64,000 nt of DNA from Nonomuraea glycinis. Lineage in GTDB: Bacteria > Actinomycetota > Actinomycetes > Streptosporangiales > Streptosporangiaceae. The position numbers were made by a program, and so were the translations under genes. Below the pieces are notes generated by a model. The model made no database searches, was not told the origin of the DNA, and was given only the letters and a program-made list of their open reading frames with translations. Shown one piece after another: positions 34,187-41,997 of this stretch; the stretch's first letter is position 1; each line of letters opens with the position of its first letter. Where the stretch lies: positions 186,001 to 250,000 of the forward strand of contig NZ_BMNK01000003.1 in the NCBI RefSeq assembly GCF_014646515.1, read 5' to 3'.

Positions 34187-35535
34187 GCGGCATGAAGATC
34201 ATCAATCCGGCGACGGAAGACGTGCTCACCGACGTCGAGCTCGCCGACGCCGCCGAGGTCGACCGTGCGGTGGAGCGGGCCAGGAAGGCCCAGGCGGCCT
34301 GGCGGGACGTCGCCCCGGGACAGCGGGCGCGGCTGCTGCGCGCCTTCGCGGACCTGGTGGACGCGCACGGCGAGGAGCTGGCCATGCTGGAGGTGGCCAA
34401 CGCCGGCCACCCGATCGGCAACGCCCGCTGGGAGGCGGGCGCCGTACGCGACGTCCTGCACTTCTACGCCGGGGCCCCGGAGCGCAATCACGGGCTGCAG
34501 ATCCCGGTGCCGGGCGGCGTGGACGTGACGTTCCAGGAGCCGCTGGGCGTGGTGGGCGTCATCGTGCCGTGGAACTTCCCGATGCTGATCATGTCGTGGG
34601 GCGTCGCGCCGGCGCTCGCGGCGGGCAACGCGGTGATCGTCAAGCCCGCTGAGTGGACTCCGCTGACCGCGCTGCGGCTGGCCGAGCTGGCGCTGGCGGC
34701 GGGCCTGCCCGAGGGGGTGCTCCAGGTGCTGCCCGGGGCCGGGGAGGTCGCGGGCGCCCGGCTGGTCGAGCATCCGGACGTGGCGAAGATCGTGTTCACC
34801 GGGTCGACGGAGGTGGGCAAGCAGATCGCGGCCAAGGCCGGGGCCCAGGTCAAGCGGATCACCCTCGAACTCGGCGGCAAGTCCGCAAATATCATCTTCG
34901 CCGACTCGGACCTGGAGAAGGCGGCGAAGGCCGCGCCCTATGCCGTCTTCGACAACTCCGGCCAGGACTGCTGCGCCCGCTCCCGCATCCTCGTGCAGGC
35001 CGGGGCGTACGACGAGTTCCTGGAGCGGTTGTCGGCGGCGGTGCGCGACATCCGCGTCGGCGACCCCCTCGACCCGGACACGGACATGGGCCCCCTGGTC
35101 AGCGCCGAGCACCTGGCCCGGGTGCGCGGCTTCGTCGACGACGCCCCGTACCTCCAAGGGGACTGCCCGCAGGGCAAGGGCTACTGGTTCCCGCCGACGG
35201 TGCTGACCTCGGCGGTCACCGACCGGGCGTTCACCGAGGAGATCTTCGGCCCGGTCGTGTCGGTGGTGCCGTTCGCCGACGAGGCCGAGGCGGTGCGCAT
35301 CGCCAACGACACCCCGTACGGCCTGAGCGGCTCCATCTGGACCCGCGACGTCGGCCGGGCCCTGCGGGTGGCCAGAGCCGTCGAAGCGGGCGCCCTGTCG
35401 GTCAACTCCAACTCCTCCGTCCGCTACTGGACCCCGTTCGGCGGCTTCAAGCAGTCCGGACTCGGCAGGGAGCTCGGCCCGGACGCCTTGGCGGCGTTCA
35501 CCGAGACCAAGAACGTCTTCATCTCATCGGAGTGA
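34183..35535 (+). CDS. NAD(P)-dependent aldehyde dehydrogenase
   Basis: A 450-residue ALDH. VPWNFP (128-133) and FTGSTEVGK (205-213) bind the cofactor, the general base Glu is in LELGGK (E229) and the nucleophile Cys in GQDCCARS (C263/C264). In this operon it should oxidise the aldehyde formed from a gamma-glutamylated amine. The GTG start overlaps the ligase stop (GTGA); ATG 34192 is an equally possible start three codons on. It is somewhat shorter than the usual 480-500 residues but no core motif is missing. Confidence 0.92.
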   Translation: MSGMKIINPATEDVLTDVELADAAEVDRAVERARKAQAAWRDVAPGQRARLLRAFADLVDAHGEELAMLEVANAGHPIGNARWEAGAVRDVLHFYAGAPERNHGLQIPVPGGVDVTFQEPLGVVGVIVPWNFPMLIMSWGVAPALAAGNAVIVKPAEWTPLTALRLAELALAAGLPEGVLQVLPGAGEVAGARLVEHPDVAKIVFTGSTEVGKQIAAKAGAQVKRITLELGGKSANIIFADSDLEKAAKAAPYAVFDNSGQDCCARSRILVQAGAYDEFLERLSAAVRDIRVGDPLDPDTDMGPLVSAEHLARVRGFVDDAPYLQGDCPQGKGYWFPPTVLTSAVTDRAFTEEIFGPVVSVVPFADEAEAVRIANDTPYGLSGSIWTRDVGRALRVARAVEAGALSVNSNSSVRYWTPFGGFKQSGLGRELGPDALAAFTETKNVFISSE

Positions 35536-35575
35536 ACCCGGCGCATCTCGCGAAGCGGGGCAGGGAGTGACAACT

Positions 35576-36340
35576 ATGCAGCGTTTGCAGGATCGGGTCG
35601 CCGTCATCACCGGCGCGGGCAGCGGCATCGGCCTGGCCACCGCGCACCGGTTCGCCCAGGAGGGCGCGAAGGTCGTCTGCGTGGACATCGACGAGGAGGC
35701 CGGGGCCAAGGCCGCGACCGACGTCGGCGGCCTGTTCGTCAAGGCGGACGTGACCAGCGAGGACGACGTCCAGCGGATGTACGCCACGGCCATCGAGGTC
35801 TACGGCGGGCTGGACATCGCCTTCAACAACGCGGGCATCTCCCCGCCGGAGGACGACTCGATCCTGGAGACCGGCCTGGAGGCCTGGCGGCGCGTCCAGG
35901 AGGTCAACCTCACCAGCGTCTACCTGTGCTGCAAGTACGCCATCGAGCACATGCGGCGGCGGGGCAAGGGCTCCATCATCAACACCGCCTCGTTCGTGGC
36001 GGTCATGGGCTCGGCCACCTCGCAGATCTCCTACACCGCCTCCAAGGGCGGGGTGCTGGCCATGTCGCGCGAGCTGGGCGTCCAGTTCGCCCGCGAGGGC
36101 ATCCGGGTCAACGCGCTGTGCCCCGGGCCGGTCAACACGCCGCTGCTGCGGGAGCTGTTCGCCAAGGACCCCGAGCGGGCCCAGCGGCGGCTGGTGCACG
36201 TGCCGGTCGGGCGCTTCGCCGAGGCGTCGGAGATCGCGGCCGCGGTCGCCTTCCTGGCCAGCGACGACGCCTCGTTCATCACGGCGTCGCAGTTCCTGGT
36301 GGACGGGGGGATCTCCGGCGCTTACGTGACACCGCTGTAA
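35576..36340 (+). CDS. Short-chain dehydrogenase/reductase (FabG-like)
   Basis: A 254-residue classical SDR: TGAGSGIG cofactor motif near residue 10-17, NNAG around 88, catalytic Ser in NTASFVAV, and YTASKGG carrying the Tyr/Lys pair. PGPVNTPL and the FLVDGG C-terminus are typical. I prefer ATG 35576 because GGGAG (35563-35567) lies 8 nt upstream. It may act on a hydroxy or keto intermediate of the amine pathway or on the side chain of the amine; the substrate is not readable. Confidence 0.9.
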   Translation: MQRLQDRVAVITGAGSGIGLATAHRFAQEGAKVVCVDIDEEAGAKAATDVGGLFVKADVTSEDDVQRMYATAIEVYGGLDIAFNNAGISPPEDDSILETGLEAWRRVQEVNLTSVYLCCKYAIEHMRRRGKGSIINTASFVAVMGSATSQISYTASKGGVLAMSRELGVQFAREGIRVNALCPGPVNTPLLRELFAKDPERAQRRLVHVPVGRFAEASEIAAAVAFLASDDASFITASQFLVDGGISGAYVTPL

Positions 36341-36371
36341 GGGACCTGGGTACGTGTTCGGGGGGATCAGG

Positions 36372-37061
36372 ATGAAGCGGCCGTTGATCGGCATCACGTC
36401 GTACGTCGAGCCCGCGCGGTTCACGGTCTGGGAGATGACCGTCGCGCTGCTGCCGTACACCTACATCGAGCAGGTGGTCCGGGCGGGCGGCCAGCCGGTG
36501 GTGCTGCCGCCGGCGGGCGAGCCGGCCGCACTGGTGGGGCGGCTGGACGGGCTGATCCTGGCCGGCGGCGGCGACATCGACCCCGCGAGGTACGGCGAGC
36601 AGCCAGGCGACAAGACCGGCTATATCCGCAAATTTCGTGATGAGGCGGAGTTTGCGATCCTGGCTGCCGCCCTCGACGCCGGGCTCCCCTACCTGGGCGT
36701 CTGCCGAGGACTCCAGGTCCTGAACGTCGCCCTCGGCGGCACCCTCCACCAGCACCTCCCGGACGTGGTCGGGCACACCGGCCACTCCCCCGCCCCCGGC
36801 GAGTTCGGCCACCTCCCGATCCACCCGACCCCCGGCACCCGACTCGCCAAGGCCCTGGGCGACGACCCGGTGACCGTCCCGCACTACCACCACCAGTCCA
36901 TCGACCACCTGGCCCCACCCCTGACGATCACCGCCACCGCCGACGACGGCACCATCGAGGCCGTGGAACTCGACTCCCACCCCTTCACCCTCGCCGTCCA
37001 ATGGCACCCAGAAGCAGCCACCGACTGCACCCTCTTCGAGTCCCTGGTAGCCGCCTGCTGA
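36372..37061 (+). CDS. Gamma-glutamyl-gamma-aminobutyrate hydrolase-like peptidase (C26)
   Basis: A 229-residue class I glutamine-amidotransferase-fold hydrolase. The nucleophile Cys111 is in LGVCRGLQ, preceded by LILAGGGDIDP; the catalytic His/Glu are in QWHPEA near the C-terminus. PuuD of this family releases GABA from gamma-glutamyl-GABA, the last step of the putrescine route begun by the ligase upstream. ATG 36372 follows a G-rich ribosome binding site. A weak hairpin (ACCCGG 37061-37066 with 37077-37082) follows, separating this operon from the riboswitch unit. Confidence 0.9.
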   Translation: MKRPLIGITSYVEPARFTVWEMTVALLPYTYIEQVVRAGGQPVVLPPAGEPAALVGRLDGLILAGGGDIDPARYGEQPGDKTGYIRKFRDEAEFAILAAALDAGLPYLGVCRGLQVLNVALGGTLHQHLPDVVGHTGHSPAPGEFGHLPIHPTPGTRLAKALGDDPVTVPHYHHQSIDHLAPPLTITATADDGTIEAVELDSHPFTLAVQWHPEAATDCTLFESLVAAC

Positions 37062-37151
37062 CCCGGGGCTCGCCGGCCGGGTTCACCCGCCGCGAAGCCG
37101 GGCGCGACAACAGCCCTGTCACGCCACTAGGCTTACGGACATCACCGTCAA

Positions 37152-37340
37152 AACCGTACGGGAGAGCGTCCTGACAGCCGGTCAGGGCCCCTGAAGGAGC
37201 AAGCCCTCCCCGCGAACCTCTCAAGGAAAAGGACCGTACGGACGAGGTGTCCTCTGGAAAGCAGGCCTGGTGGCCTCGCCGAAGGTGAAAGTCCGGCAAA
37301 TCCCCGGGCGAAGCTCTCAGGCAACGACGACAGAGGGGGA
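37152..37340 (+). ncRNA. Glycine riboswitch, tandem aptamers, upstream of gcvT
   Basis: The sequence shows both aptamer signatures in order: GGGAGAG followed by CCTGAAGGAGCAAGCCC and AACCTCTCAAGG, then CTCTGGAAAGCAGG followed by GCCGAAGGTGAAAGTCCGGC and GAAGCTCTCAGGCAA, ending in GACAGAGGGGG. GTACGG-type P1 strands bracket the first aptamer. Tandem glycine aptamers activate glycine cleavage genes when glycine is abundant. The expression platform lies between the second aptamer and the gcvT start about 40 nt downstream, where control of translation initiation is plausible since no T-rich terminator is seen. Confidence 0.92.
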
Positions 37341-37380
37341 GGATGACCCATGCATCCGACCCCGTCCTGAGGTGCGACAC

Positions 37381-38466
37381 ATGTCCCGATCGACACCGTT
37401 GAGAGACGTACACGAGGCTCTCGGCGCCACGCTGACCGACTTCGCCGGATGGCTCATGCCGTTGCGCTACGGCAGCGAGTCCGCGGAACACAACGCGGTC
37501 CGCCAGGCGGCCGGGCTGTTCGATCTCTCGCACATGGGCGAGATCTTCCTGACCGGGCCGCAGGCGGGTGAGGCGCTGGACTACGCGCTGGTGGGTCACC
37601 TGTCGGCGCTCGCGTCCGGCCGGGCTCGCTACACCATGATCGTGAACGAGCGGGGCGGGGTGCTGGACGACCTCATCGTCTACCGGCTCGGGGACGAGGA
37701 GTTCATGGTCGTGGCTAACGCCTCGAACTATGAAATGGTCGGCGATGAGTTGAAAAACCGCGTCAAGTCGTACGACGTGGTGGTTGAGGATCGCTCGGAC
37801 CAGTACTCGCTGATCGCCGTGCAGGGGCCGCGCGCGCAGGAGATCCTCGCCACGCTCACCGACGCCGACCTGGCCGGGCTCAAGTACTACACCGGGCTGC
37901 CGGGGCTGGTCGACGGGCGGCAGGCGCTCATCGCCCGCACCGGCTACACCGGCGAGGACGGCTTCGAGCTCTTCGTCGCCAACCAGGACGCCGTGCCGCT
38001 CTGGCACGCGCTGACGGCGGCGGGCGAGCCGTACGACCTCAAGCCCGCGGGGCTGTCCAGCCGCGACACGCTCAGGCTGGAGGCGGGCATGCCGCTGTAC
38101 GGCAACGAGCTCGGTGCCACGCTCACCCCGTTCGACGCGGGCCTGGGCAGAGTGGTGAAATTCGACAAGCCGGGCGACTTCGTCGGCAGATCGGCGCTGG
38201 AGGCGGTCAAGGACGTCCCGCCACGGCGCCGGCTCGTCGGCCTGGTCGCGCGAGGCCGCCGGGTGCCGCGCCACGGCTACCCGGTCACCAAGGACGGTGC
38301 CGTCGTCGGCGAGGTCACCAGCGGTGCGCCCTCCCAGACTCTGGGCAGGCCCATCGCGCTGGCCTACGTCGACACCGGGGTCAATGAAGGTCTGGCCGTG
38401 GACATCCGGGGCAGCCAAGAGCCCGTGGACCGGGTCGAGCTGCCCTTTTACAGGAGGAACAAGTGA
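37381..38466 (+). CDS. gcvT: Aminomethyltransferase (glycine cleavage T protein)
   Basis: A 361-residue T protein, which transfers the aminomethyl carbon from lipoyl-H protein to tetrahydrofolate and releases ammonia. Landmarks are [25 protein letters not shown] in parts, [45 protein letters not shown] and the C-terminal [24 protein letters not shown] 37381 follows GAGGTG and lies after the glycine riboswitch. It overlaps gcvH by 4 nt (GTGA). The P protein gene is not in the window. Confidence 0.97.
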   Translation: MSRSTPLRDVHEALGATLTDFAGWLMPLRYGSESAEHNAVRQAAGLFDLSHMGEIFLTGPQAGEALDYALVGHLSALASGRARYTMIVNERGGVLDDLIVYRLGDEEFMVVANASNYEMVGDELKNRVKSYDVVVEDRSDQYSLIAVQGPRAQEILATLTDADLAGLKYYTGLPGLVDGRQALIARTGYTGEDGFELFVANQDAVPLWHALTAAGEPYDLKPAGLSSRDTLRLEAGMPLYGNELGATLTPFDAGLGRVVKFDKPGDFVGRSALEAVKDVPPRRRLVGLVARGRRVPRHGYPVTKDGAVVGEVTSGAPSQTLGRPIALAYVDTGVNEGLAVDIRGSQEPVDRVELPFYRRNK

Positions 38467-38852
38467 GCAACATCCCTGAGGACCTGAGCTACACCAAGGA
38501 GCACGAGTGGGTGGCCGGTCTCGAGGACGGCCTCATCGTGACCATCGGGATCACGGCCTTCGCCGCCGAGGCCCTGGGTGACGTCGTCTACGTGCAGCTT
38601 CCCGAGGTCGGCGCGACCATCGAGCCGGGCGACTCCATCGGCGAGGTCGAGTCGACCAAGTCGGTGAGCGAGATCTACACCCCCGTCGGCGGCGAGGTGG
38701 TGGAGATCAACCAGAGCCTGGTGGACGACCCGTCGCTGGCCAACAGTGACTCCTACGGCGATGGCTGGATGTTCCGCGTGCGGGTGGAAGGCAACGCGGA
38801 GGACCTGCTGACGGCCGAGGAGTATGCGGCTTTGACCTCCGGCGATTCCTGA
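38463..38852 (+). CDS. gcvH: Glycine cleavage system H protein
   Basis: A 129-residue lipoyl carrier of the glycine cleavage complex. The lipoylation lysine is K66 in [14 protein letters not shown], and YTKEHEWV at the N-terminus and [13 protein letters not shown] are diagnostic. The GTG start overlaps the gcvT stop. It shuttles the aminomethyl group between P, T and L proteins. It shares the riboswitch-controlled transcript with gcvT and probably sdaA. Confidence 0.97.
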   Translation: MSNIPEDLSYTKEHEWVAGLEDGLIVTIGITAFAAEALGDVVYVQLPEVGATIEPGDSIGEVESTKSVSEIYTPVGGEVVEINQSLVDDPSLANSDSYGDGWMFRVRVEGNAEDLLTAEEYAALTSGDS

Positions 38853-38906
38853 TCCGACCGCCGGGGCCCGGTCACCGGGTCCCGGCCCCTGCTGAAAGGC
38901 GCATCA

Positions 38907-40283
38907 ATGGCGATCAGCGTCTTCGATCTGTTCAAGATCGGTATCGGCCCGTCGAGCTCCCACACCGGCGGCCCGATGGCGGCCGCCCACAAGTTCGCCC
39001 GCGGGCTGCACGGCGACGGGCTGCTCGACCGTACGACGCGCGTCGAAGTGATTCTGTACGGCTCACTCGGCCTGACCGGCAAGGGCCACGGCAGCGACAA
39101 GGCCGTCCTGCTGGGCCTGTCCGGCGAGAAGCCCGAGCTGGTCGACGTCGACACCATCGACGAGCGACTCGCCGCCATGCGCGAGTCCGGCACGGTCACG
39201 CTGTACGGCACCCGCGAGATCCCGTTCGTCGTCGGCCAGGACCTGGTCTTCGAACGCAAGATCTCGCTGCCCGAGCACCCGAACGGCATGCGCTTCACCG
39301 CCTACTCAGGCGACGGCGAGACCCTGCGCGAGAAGGTCTACTTCTCGGTCGGCGGCGGCTTCGTCGTCGACGAGCAGGCCACCGGCGCCGACCGCATCAA
39401 ACCGGACGACACCGTCCTGCCCTACCCCTTCACCACCGGCGAAGAGCTCCTCAAGCACTGCTCGACCGCCGGCCTGTCGATCTCCGCCCTGATGCTGGAG
39501 AACGAGAAGGCGTTCGGCCGCACCGAGGCCGAGATCCGCGCCGAGATCCTGCACCTGTGGCAGGTCATGTCGGAATGCGTCCGGCGGGGCATCGCCAAGG
39601 AGGGCGTTCTGCCCGGCGGCCTCAAGGTCAAGCGCCGCGCCAACCCCCTGCACCGCCGCCTGCAGAGCGAGAGCCCCGAGAAGGACCCGCTGCAGGCGAT
39701 GGACTGGCTCTCCCTGTTCGCCCTGGCCGTCAACGAGGAGAACGCCGCGGGCGGCCGCGTCGTCACCGCTCCCACGAACGGCGCCGCCGGCATCATCCCC
39801 GCCGTCCTCACCTACTACTCCCGCTTCACCCCGGGCGCCGACGACGACGGCATCGTCCGCTTCCTGCTCACCGCCGCCGCCATCGGCGTGCTGTTCAAGG
39901 AGAACGCCTCCATCTCCGGAGCCGAGGTCGGCTGCCAGGGCGAGGTGGGCTCAGCCTGCTCGATGGCCTCCGCCGGCTTCACCGAAGTCCTCGGCGGCAC
40001 CCCCGAGCAGGTGGAGAACGCCGCCGAGATCGGCATCGAGCACAACCTGGGCCTCACCTGCGACCCCATCGGCGGCCTGGTCCAGATCCCGTGCATCGAA
40101 CGCAACGCGGTCGCCTCCATCAAGGCCGTCACCGCCGCCCGCATCGCCATGCGCGGCGACGGCCGCCACCACGTCTCCCTGGACAAGGCCATCAAGACGA
40201 TGCGCGACACCGGCAGAGACATGCTCGACAAGTACAAGGAGACCTCCCGCGGCGGCCTCGCGGTCAACGTCATCGAATGCTGA
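38907..40283 (+). CDS. sdaA: L-serine ammonia-lyase, iron-sulfur type
   Basis: A 458-residue single-chain serine deaminase making pyruvate and ammonia. [17 protein letters not shown] marks the beta domain. The [4Fe-4S] cysteines fall in [16 protein letters not shown] and later [16 protein letters not shown]. Placed 54 nt after gcvH on the same strand, it would remove serine formed from glycine via the one-carbon cycle, so the operon turns excess glycine into pyruvate under the glycine riboswitch. ATG 38907 has GAAAGG upstream. The GC-rich gap before it could form a weak hairpin. Confidence 0.96.
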   Translation: MAISVFDLFKIGIGPSSSHTGGPMAAAHKFARGLHGDGLLDRTTRVEVILYGSLGLTGKGHGSDKAVLLGLSGEKPELVDVDTIDERLAAMRESGTVTLYGTREIPFVVGQDLVFERKISLPEHPNGMRFTAYSGDGETLREKVYFSVGGGFVVDEQATGADRIKPDDTVLPYPFTTGEELLKHCSTAGLSISALMLENEKAFGRTEAEIRAEILHLWQVMSECVRRGIAKEGVLPGGLKVKRRANPLHRRLQSESPEKDPLQAMDWLSLFALAVNEENAAGGRVVTAPTNGAAGIIPAVLTYYSRFTPGADDDGIVRFLLTAAAIGVLFKENASISGAEVGCQGEVGSACSMASAGFTEVLGGTPEQVENAAEIGIEHNLGLTCDPIGGLVQIPCIERNAVASIKAVTAARIAMRGDGRHHVSLDKAIKTMRDTGRDMLDKYKETSRGGLAVNVIEC

Positions 40284-40291
40284 GAACGTAC

Positions 40292-40323
40292 GAACCTTGA
40301 GAACCTTACAGTTCTCAAGGTTC
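40292..40323 (+). promoter_or_regulatory. Perfect 13-bp inverted repeat before the antitoxin gene
   Basis: GAACCTTGAGAAC (40292-40304) is repeated inverted at 40311-40323 around a CTTACA spacer. It begins 9 nt after the sdaA stop and ends 19 nt before the antitoxin ATG. Phd/YefM proteins bind palindromes at their own promoters, so this is most likely the autoregulatory operator; it could also end the sdaA transcript as a hairpin, though it has no T-run. Confidence 0.65.
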
Positions 40324-40341
40324 CTCGTCTAAGCTGTGGCC

Positions 40342-40659
40342 ATGGACATCATCGCGCTCCAGGAAGCCCGCGAGAAGCTCGGCGTTCTCGTCGCACAGGT
40401 CCACCACGCGCACAAGCCGGTGACGATCACGCGGCACGGCAGGCCGGAGGCCGTCCTGCTCTCGGCGGACGACTACGCCCACCTCCAGGAGGAGCTCCGC
40501 CGTTTCCAGGATGAGGCGGACCGGCGAGTGATCCGCGAGGGAATCGCGCGGATCGAGCGCGGAGAGCCCGATCCGGAGGGTACGGTCGTCGTCACCGCCC
40601 GTTCCCGTGAAGAGCTTGAGGCCAAGCTCGCCAACTCCTTGGGGCTCCCTCGCACATGA
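40342..40659 (+). CDS. Phd/YefM family antitoxin
   Basis: A 105-residue antitoxin. The N-terminal DNA-binding fold is seen in LQEAREKLGVLVAQVHHAHKPVTITRHGRPEAVLLSADDYAHLQEE (in sections), with the typical R-G/P-E-A-V-L-L-S core. The acidic C-terminal tail (ERGEPDPEGTVVVTARSREELEAKL) would wrap a RelE/Doc-like toxin. ATG 40342 or GTG 40336 could start it. The ATGA at its end is where a toxin gene should begin, but no intact toxin follows, only a short RelE-like C-terminal remnant. Confidence 0.85.
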   Translation: MDIIALQEAREKLGVLVAQVHHAHKPVTITRHGRPEAVLLSADDYAHLQEELRRFQDEADRRVIREGIARIERGEPDPEGTVVVTARSREELEAKLANSLGLPRT

Positions 40660-40758
40660 CCCTGCGCACCATACGAGATCCACACCTCGCAACTCACGGT
40701 GAAGTTCACGATCTACGACGACGAGGTGCGCGTCCTCGTACTCAGATCCAACAGCTGA
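40660..40758 (+). pseudogene. Possible remnant of a RelE-type toxin C-terminus
   Basis: After the antitoxin stop, the same frame reads 32 codons ending LTVKFTIYDDEVRVLVLRSNS and TGA at 40756. The DDEVRVLVLR stretch resembles the last beta strands of RelE/ParE toxins (E-x-V-x-V-L-x-V/L-x-R). There is no start codon or room for the rest of a toxin, so this is at best a relic. The call rests on a short resemblance. Confidence 0.35.
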
Positions 40759-40759
40759 C

Positions 40760-41260
40760 CTACCGGCGGACGTGGATGCGGACGATGGCGGCCAGGTCGT
40801 CGTCGCGGACCTCGCGTCGGATGCGGCTGACGATCTCGCGGTCCAGTTTGGTCGCCACCGAGCCCACGTCGGCCGTCGCCGGGCAGGTGAGGCCGATGCG
40901 CAGGCGGGTGGCCTCGCCGACGACCCGCACCGTCGCCCTGGCCAGCCCTTCGACGTCCTTCAGGCCGACGCAGAGCATCGCCGTGCCGGTGCCCGAGCGG
41001 GCGCCGCGGCGGCCCCAGCCCAGGCTGAGCAGCAGCCAGCGCAGGGTCACGAACGCGAGCACCAGCAGGACCAGCGCGACCGCCCACAGCGCCCACGACT
41101 GCTCGGCGACGGCGTGCGCGGTGCGCTCCGGCAGCACCTTGGCCCGCGACGGCAGCCCGTCCAGCCGGTCCTGGCCGCGCAGCCACGCGTAGGCCCCGGC
41201 GCCCAGCAGCAGCGTGCCGACCACGGCCAGGCCGACCCGGTTGCCCGCGTACTGCCTCAT
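40760..41260 (-). CDS. AmaP-like alkaline shock membrane anchor
   Basis: A 166-residue protein with two N-terminal membrane helices (VGLAVVGTLLLGAGAYAWL and LWAVALVLLVLAFVTLRWLLL) and a C-terminal cytoplasmic domain (VEGLARATVRVVGEATRLRIGLTCPATADVGSVATKLD in parts) like the Asp23-interacting region of AmaP. Such proteins tether Asp23/Gls24 cell-envelope stress proteins to the membrane. ATG 41260 overlaps the stop of the DUF6286 gene by one base. The Asp23 gene itself is not adjacent here. Confidence 0.7.
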   Translation of the reverse strand: MRQYAGNRVGLAVVGTLLLGAGAYAWLRGQDRLDGLPSRAKVLPERTAHAVAEQSWALWAVALVLLVLAFVTLRWLLLSLGWGRRGARSGTGTAMLCVGLKDVEGLARATVRVVGEATRLRIGLTCPATADVGSVATKLDREIVSRIRREVRDDDLAAIVRIHVRR

Positions 41261-41859
41261 CACAGTCCCTTCCGGCGCAGCCGTACGACGACCTCGCCCG
41301 TCTCCAGTGTGCCCACGCCGGCCAGCCGGTCGCCCACGGCGGTGCCGACCTGCTTGAGCATCGAGCCGGAGCTCTCCGGGCCGGTCACCACGGTGACCTC
41401 GATCCTGCGTCTGCGCAGCCGTACCCGCGCCTTGTGGACGCCGTCCACCTCCTGAGCGACGGCCCGCAGCGTACGGCGGAGGCCGACGCGGGTGATGCCG
41501 ACCACGATCAGCGGGTCGGTCGTCTCGACCGGCACCAGCCGGGAGCGGCCCGGCACCAGCGCGAGCAGCAGCAGGGCCGCGCCCACGCCGGCCAGCGCCA
41601 GCCCGACCGGCGGCAACTCGTTCCACGAGGATCGCGACGCCCACGCCACGGCCCGGTCGACCGGCACCCAGCCGAGCGACTTGCCCAGCAGCGCCGACAC
41701 GATCTCCGCGGTGGTCAGCCCGAGCCCCGCGGTCAGCACCGCCGCCACGAGCACCGCCGCCGGGGTGCGTGCCGGTCTGAGCGCTCGCCTGGACCTGCGG
41801 AGTGGGGTGTCCTGCGCGGCGACGGCCGCACCGGGCAGTATCTGCTGGAGCGTGGTCAT
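41260..41859 (-). CDS. DUF6286-type membrane protein
   Basis: A 199-residue protein: a basic N-terminus, two membrane helices (AAVLVAAVLTAGLGLTTAEIVSALL and LALAGVGAALLLLALVPG) and a soluble C-terminal domain (VGITRVGLRRTLRAVAQEVDGVHKARVRLRRRRIEVTVVTG in parts) typical of the DUF6286 partners of AmaP and Asp23 in actinobacteria. It is the first gene of a two-gene unit. The start may be ATG 41859 or GTG 41862; neither has a clear ribosome binding site. Confidence 0.7.
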   Translation of the reverse strand: MTTLQQILPGAAVAAQDTPLRRSRRALRPARTPAAVLVAAVLTAGLGLTTAEIVSALLGKSLGWVPVDRAVAWASRSSWNELPPVGLALAGVGAALLLLALVPGRSRLVPVETTDPLIVVGITRVGLRRTLRAVAQEVDGVHKARVRLRRRRIEVTVVTGPESSGSMLKQVGTAVGDRLAGVGTLETGEVVVRLRRKGL

Positions 41860-41948
41860 CACAACGACCAGGGGTACACGGATCCGGCGGCGACTCGACC
41901 GCCCCCTCGCCGCCCGTTTACTGGATCATTACGGGTCGCTTGATCAAT

Positions 41949-41991
41949 ATGAATGCTCCTCATATTCATCTGTCCGATATGTCGTTACGCT
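41949..41991 (+). promoter_or_regulatory. Inverted repeat and -10 box for a leaderless start
   Basis: ATGAAT (41949-41954) and ATTCAT (41964-41969) form an inverted repeat with a 9-nt spacer. TACGCT at 41986-41991 is a -10-like hexamer six bases before the ATG at 41998, with no ribosome binding site between, as expected for a leaderless transcript. Confidence 0.5.
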
Positions 41992-41997
41992 GCTCGC

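Noticed and set aside
38853..38906. Terminator between gcvH and sdaA
   Set aside because: The GC-rich gap can only form an imperfect, bulged stem with no T-run, so read-through into sdaA is more likely.
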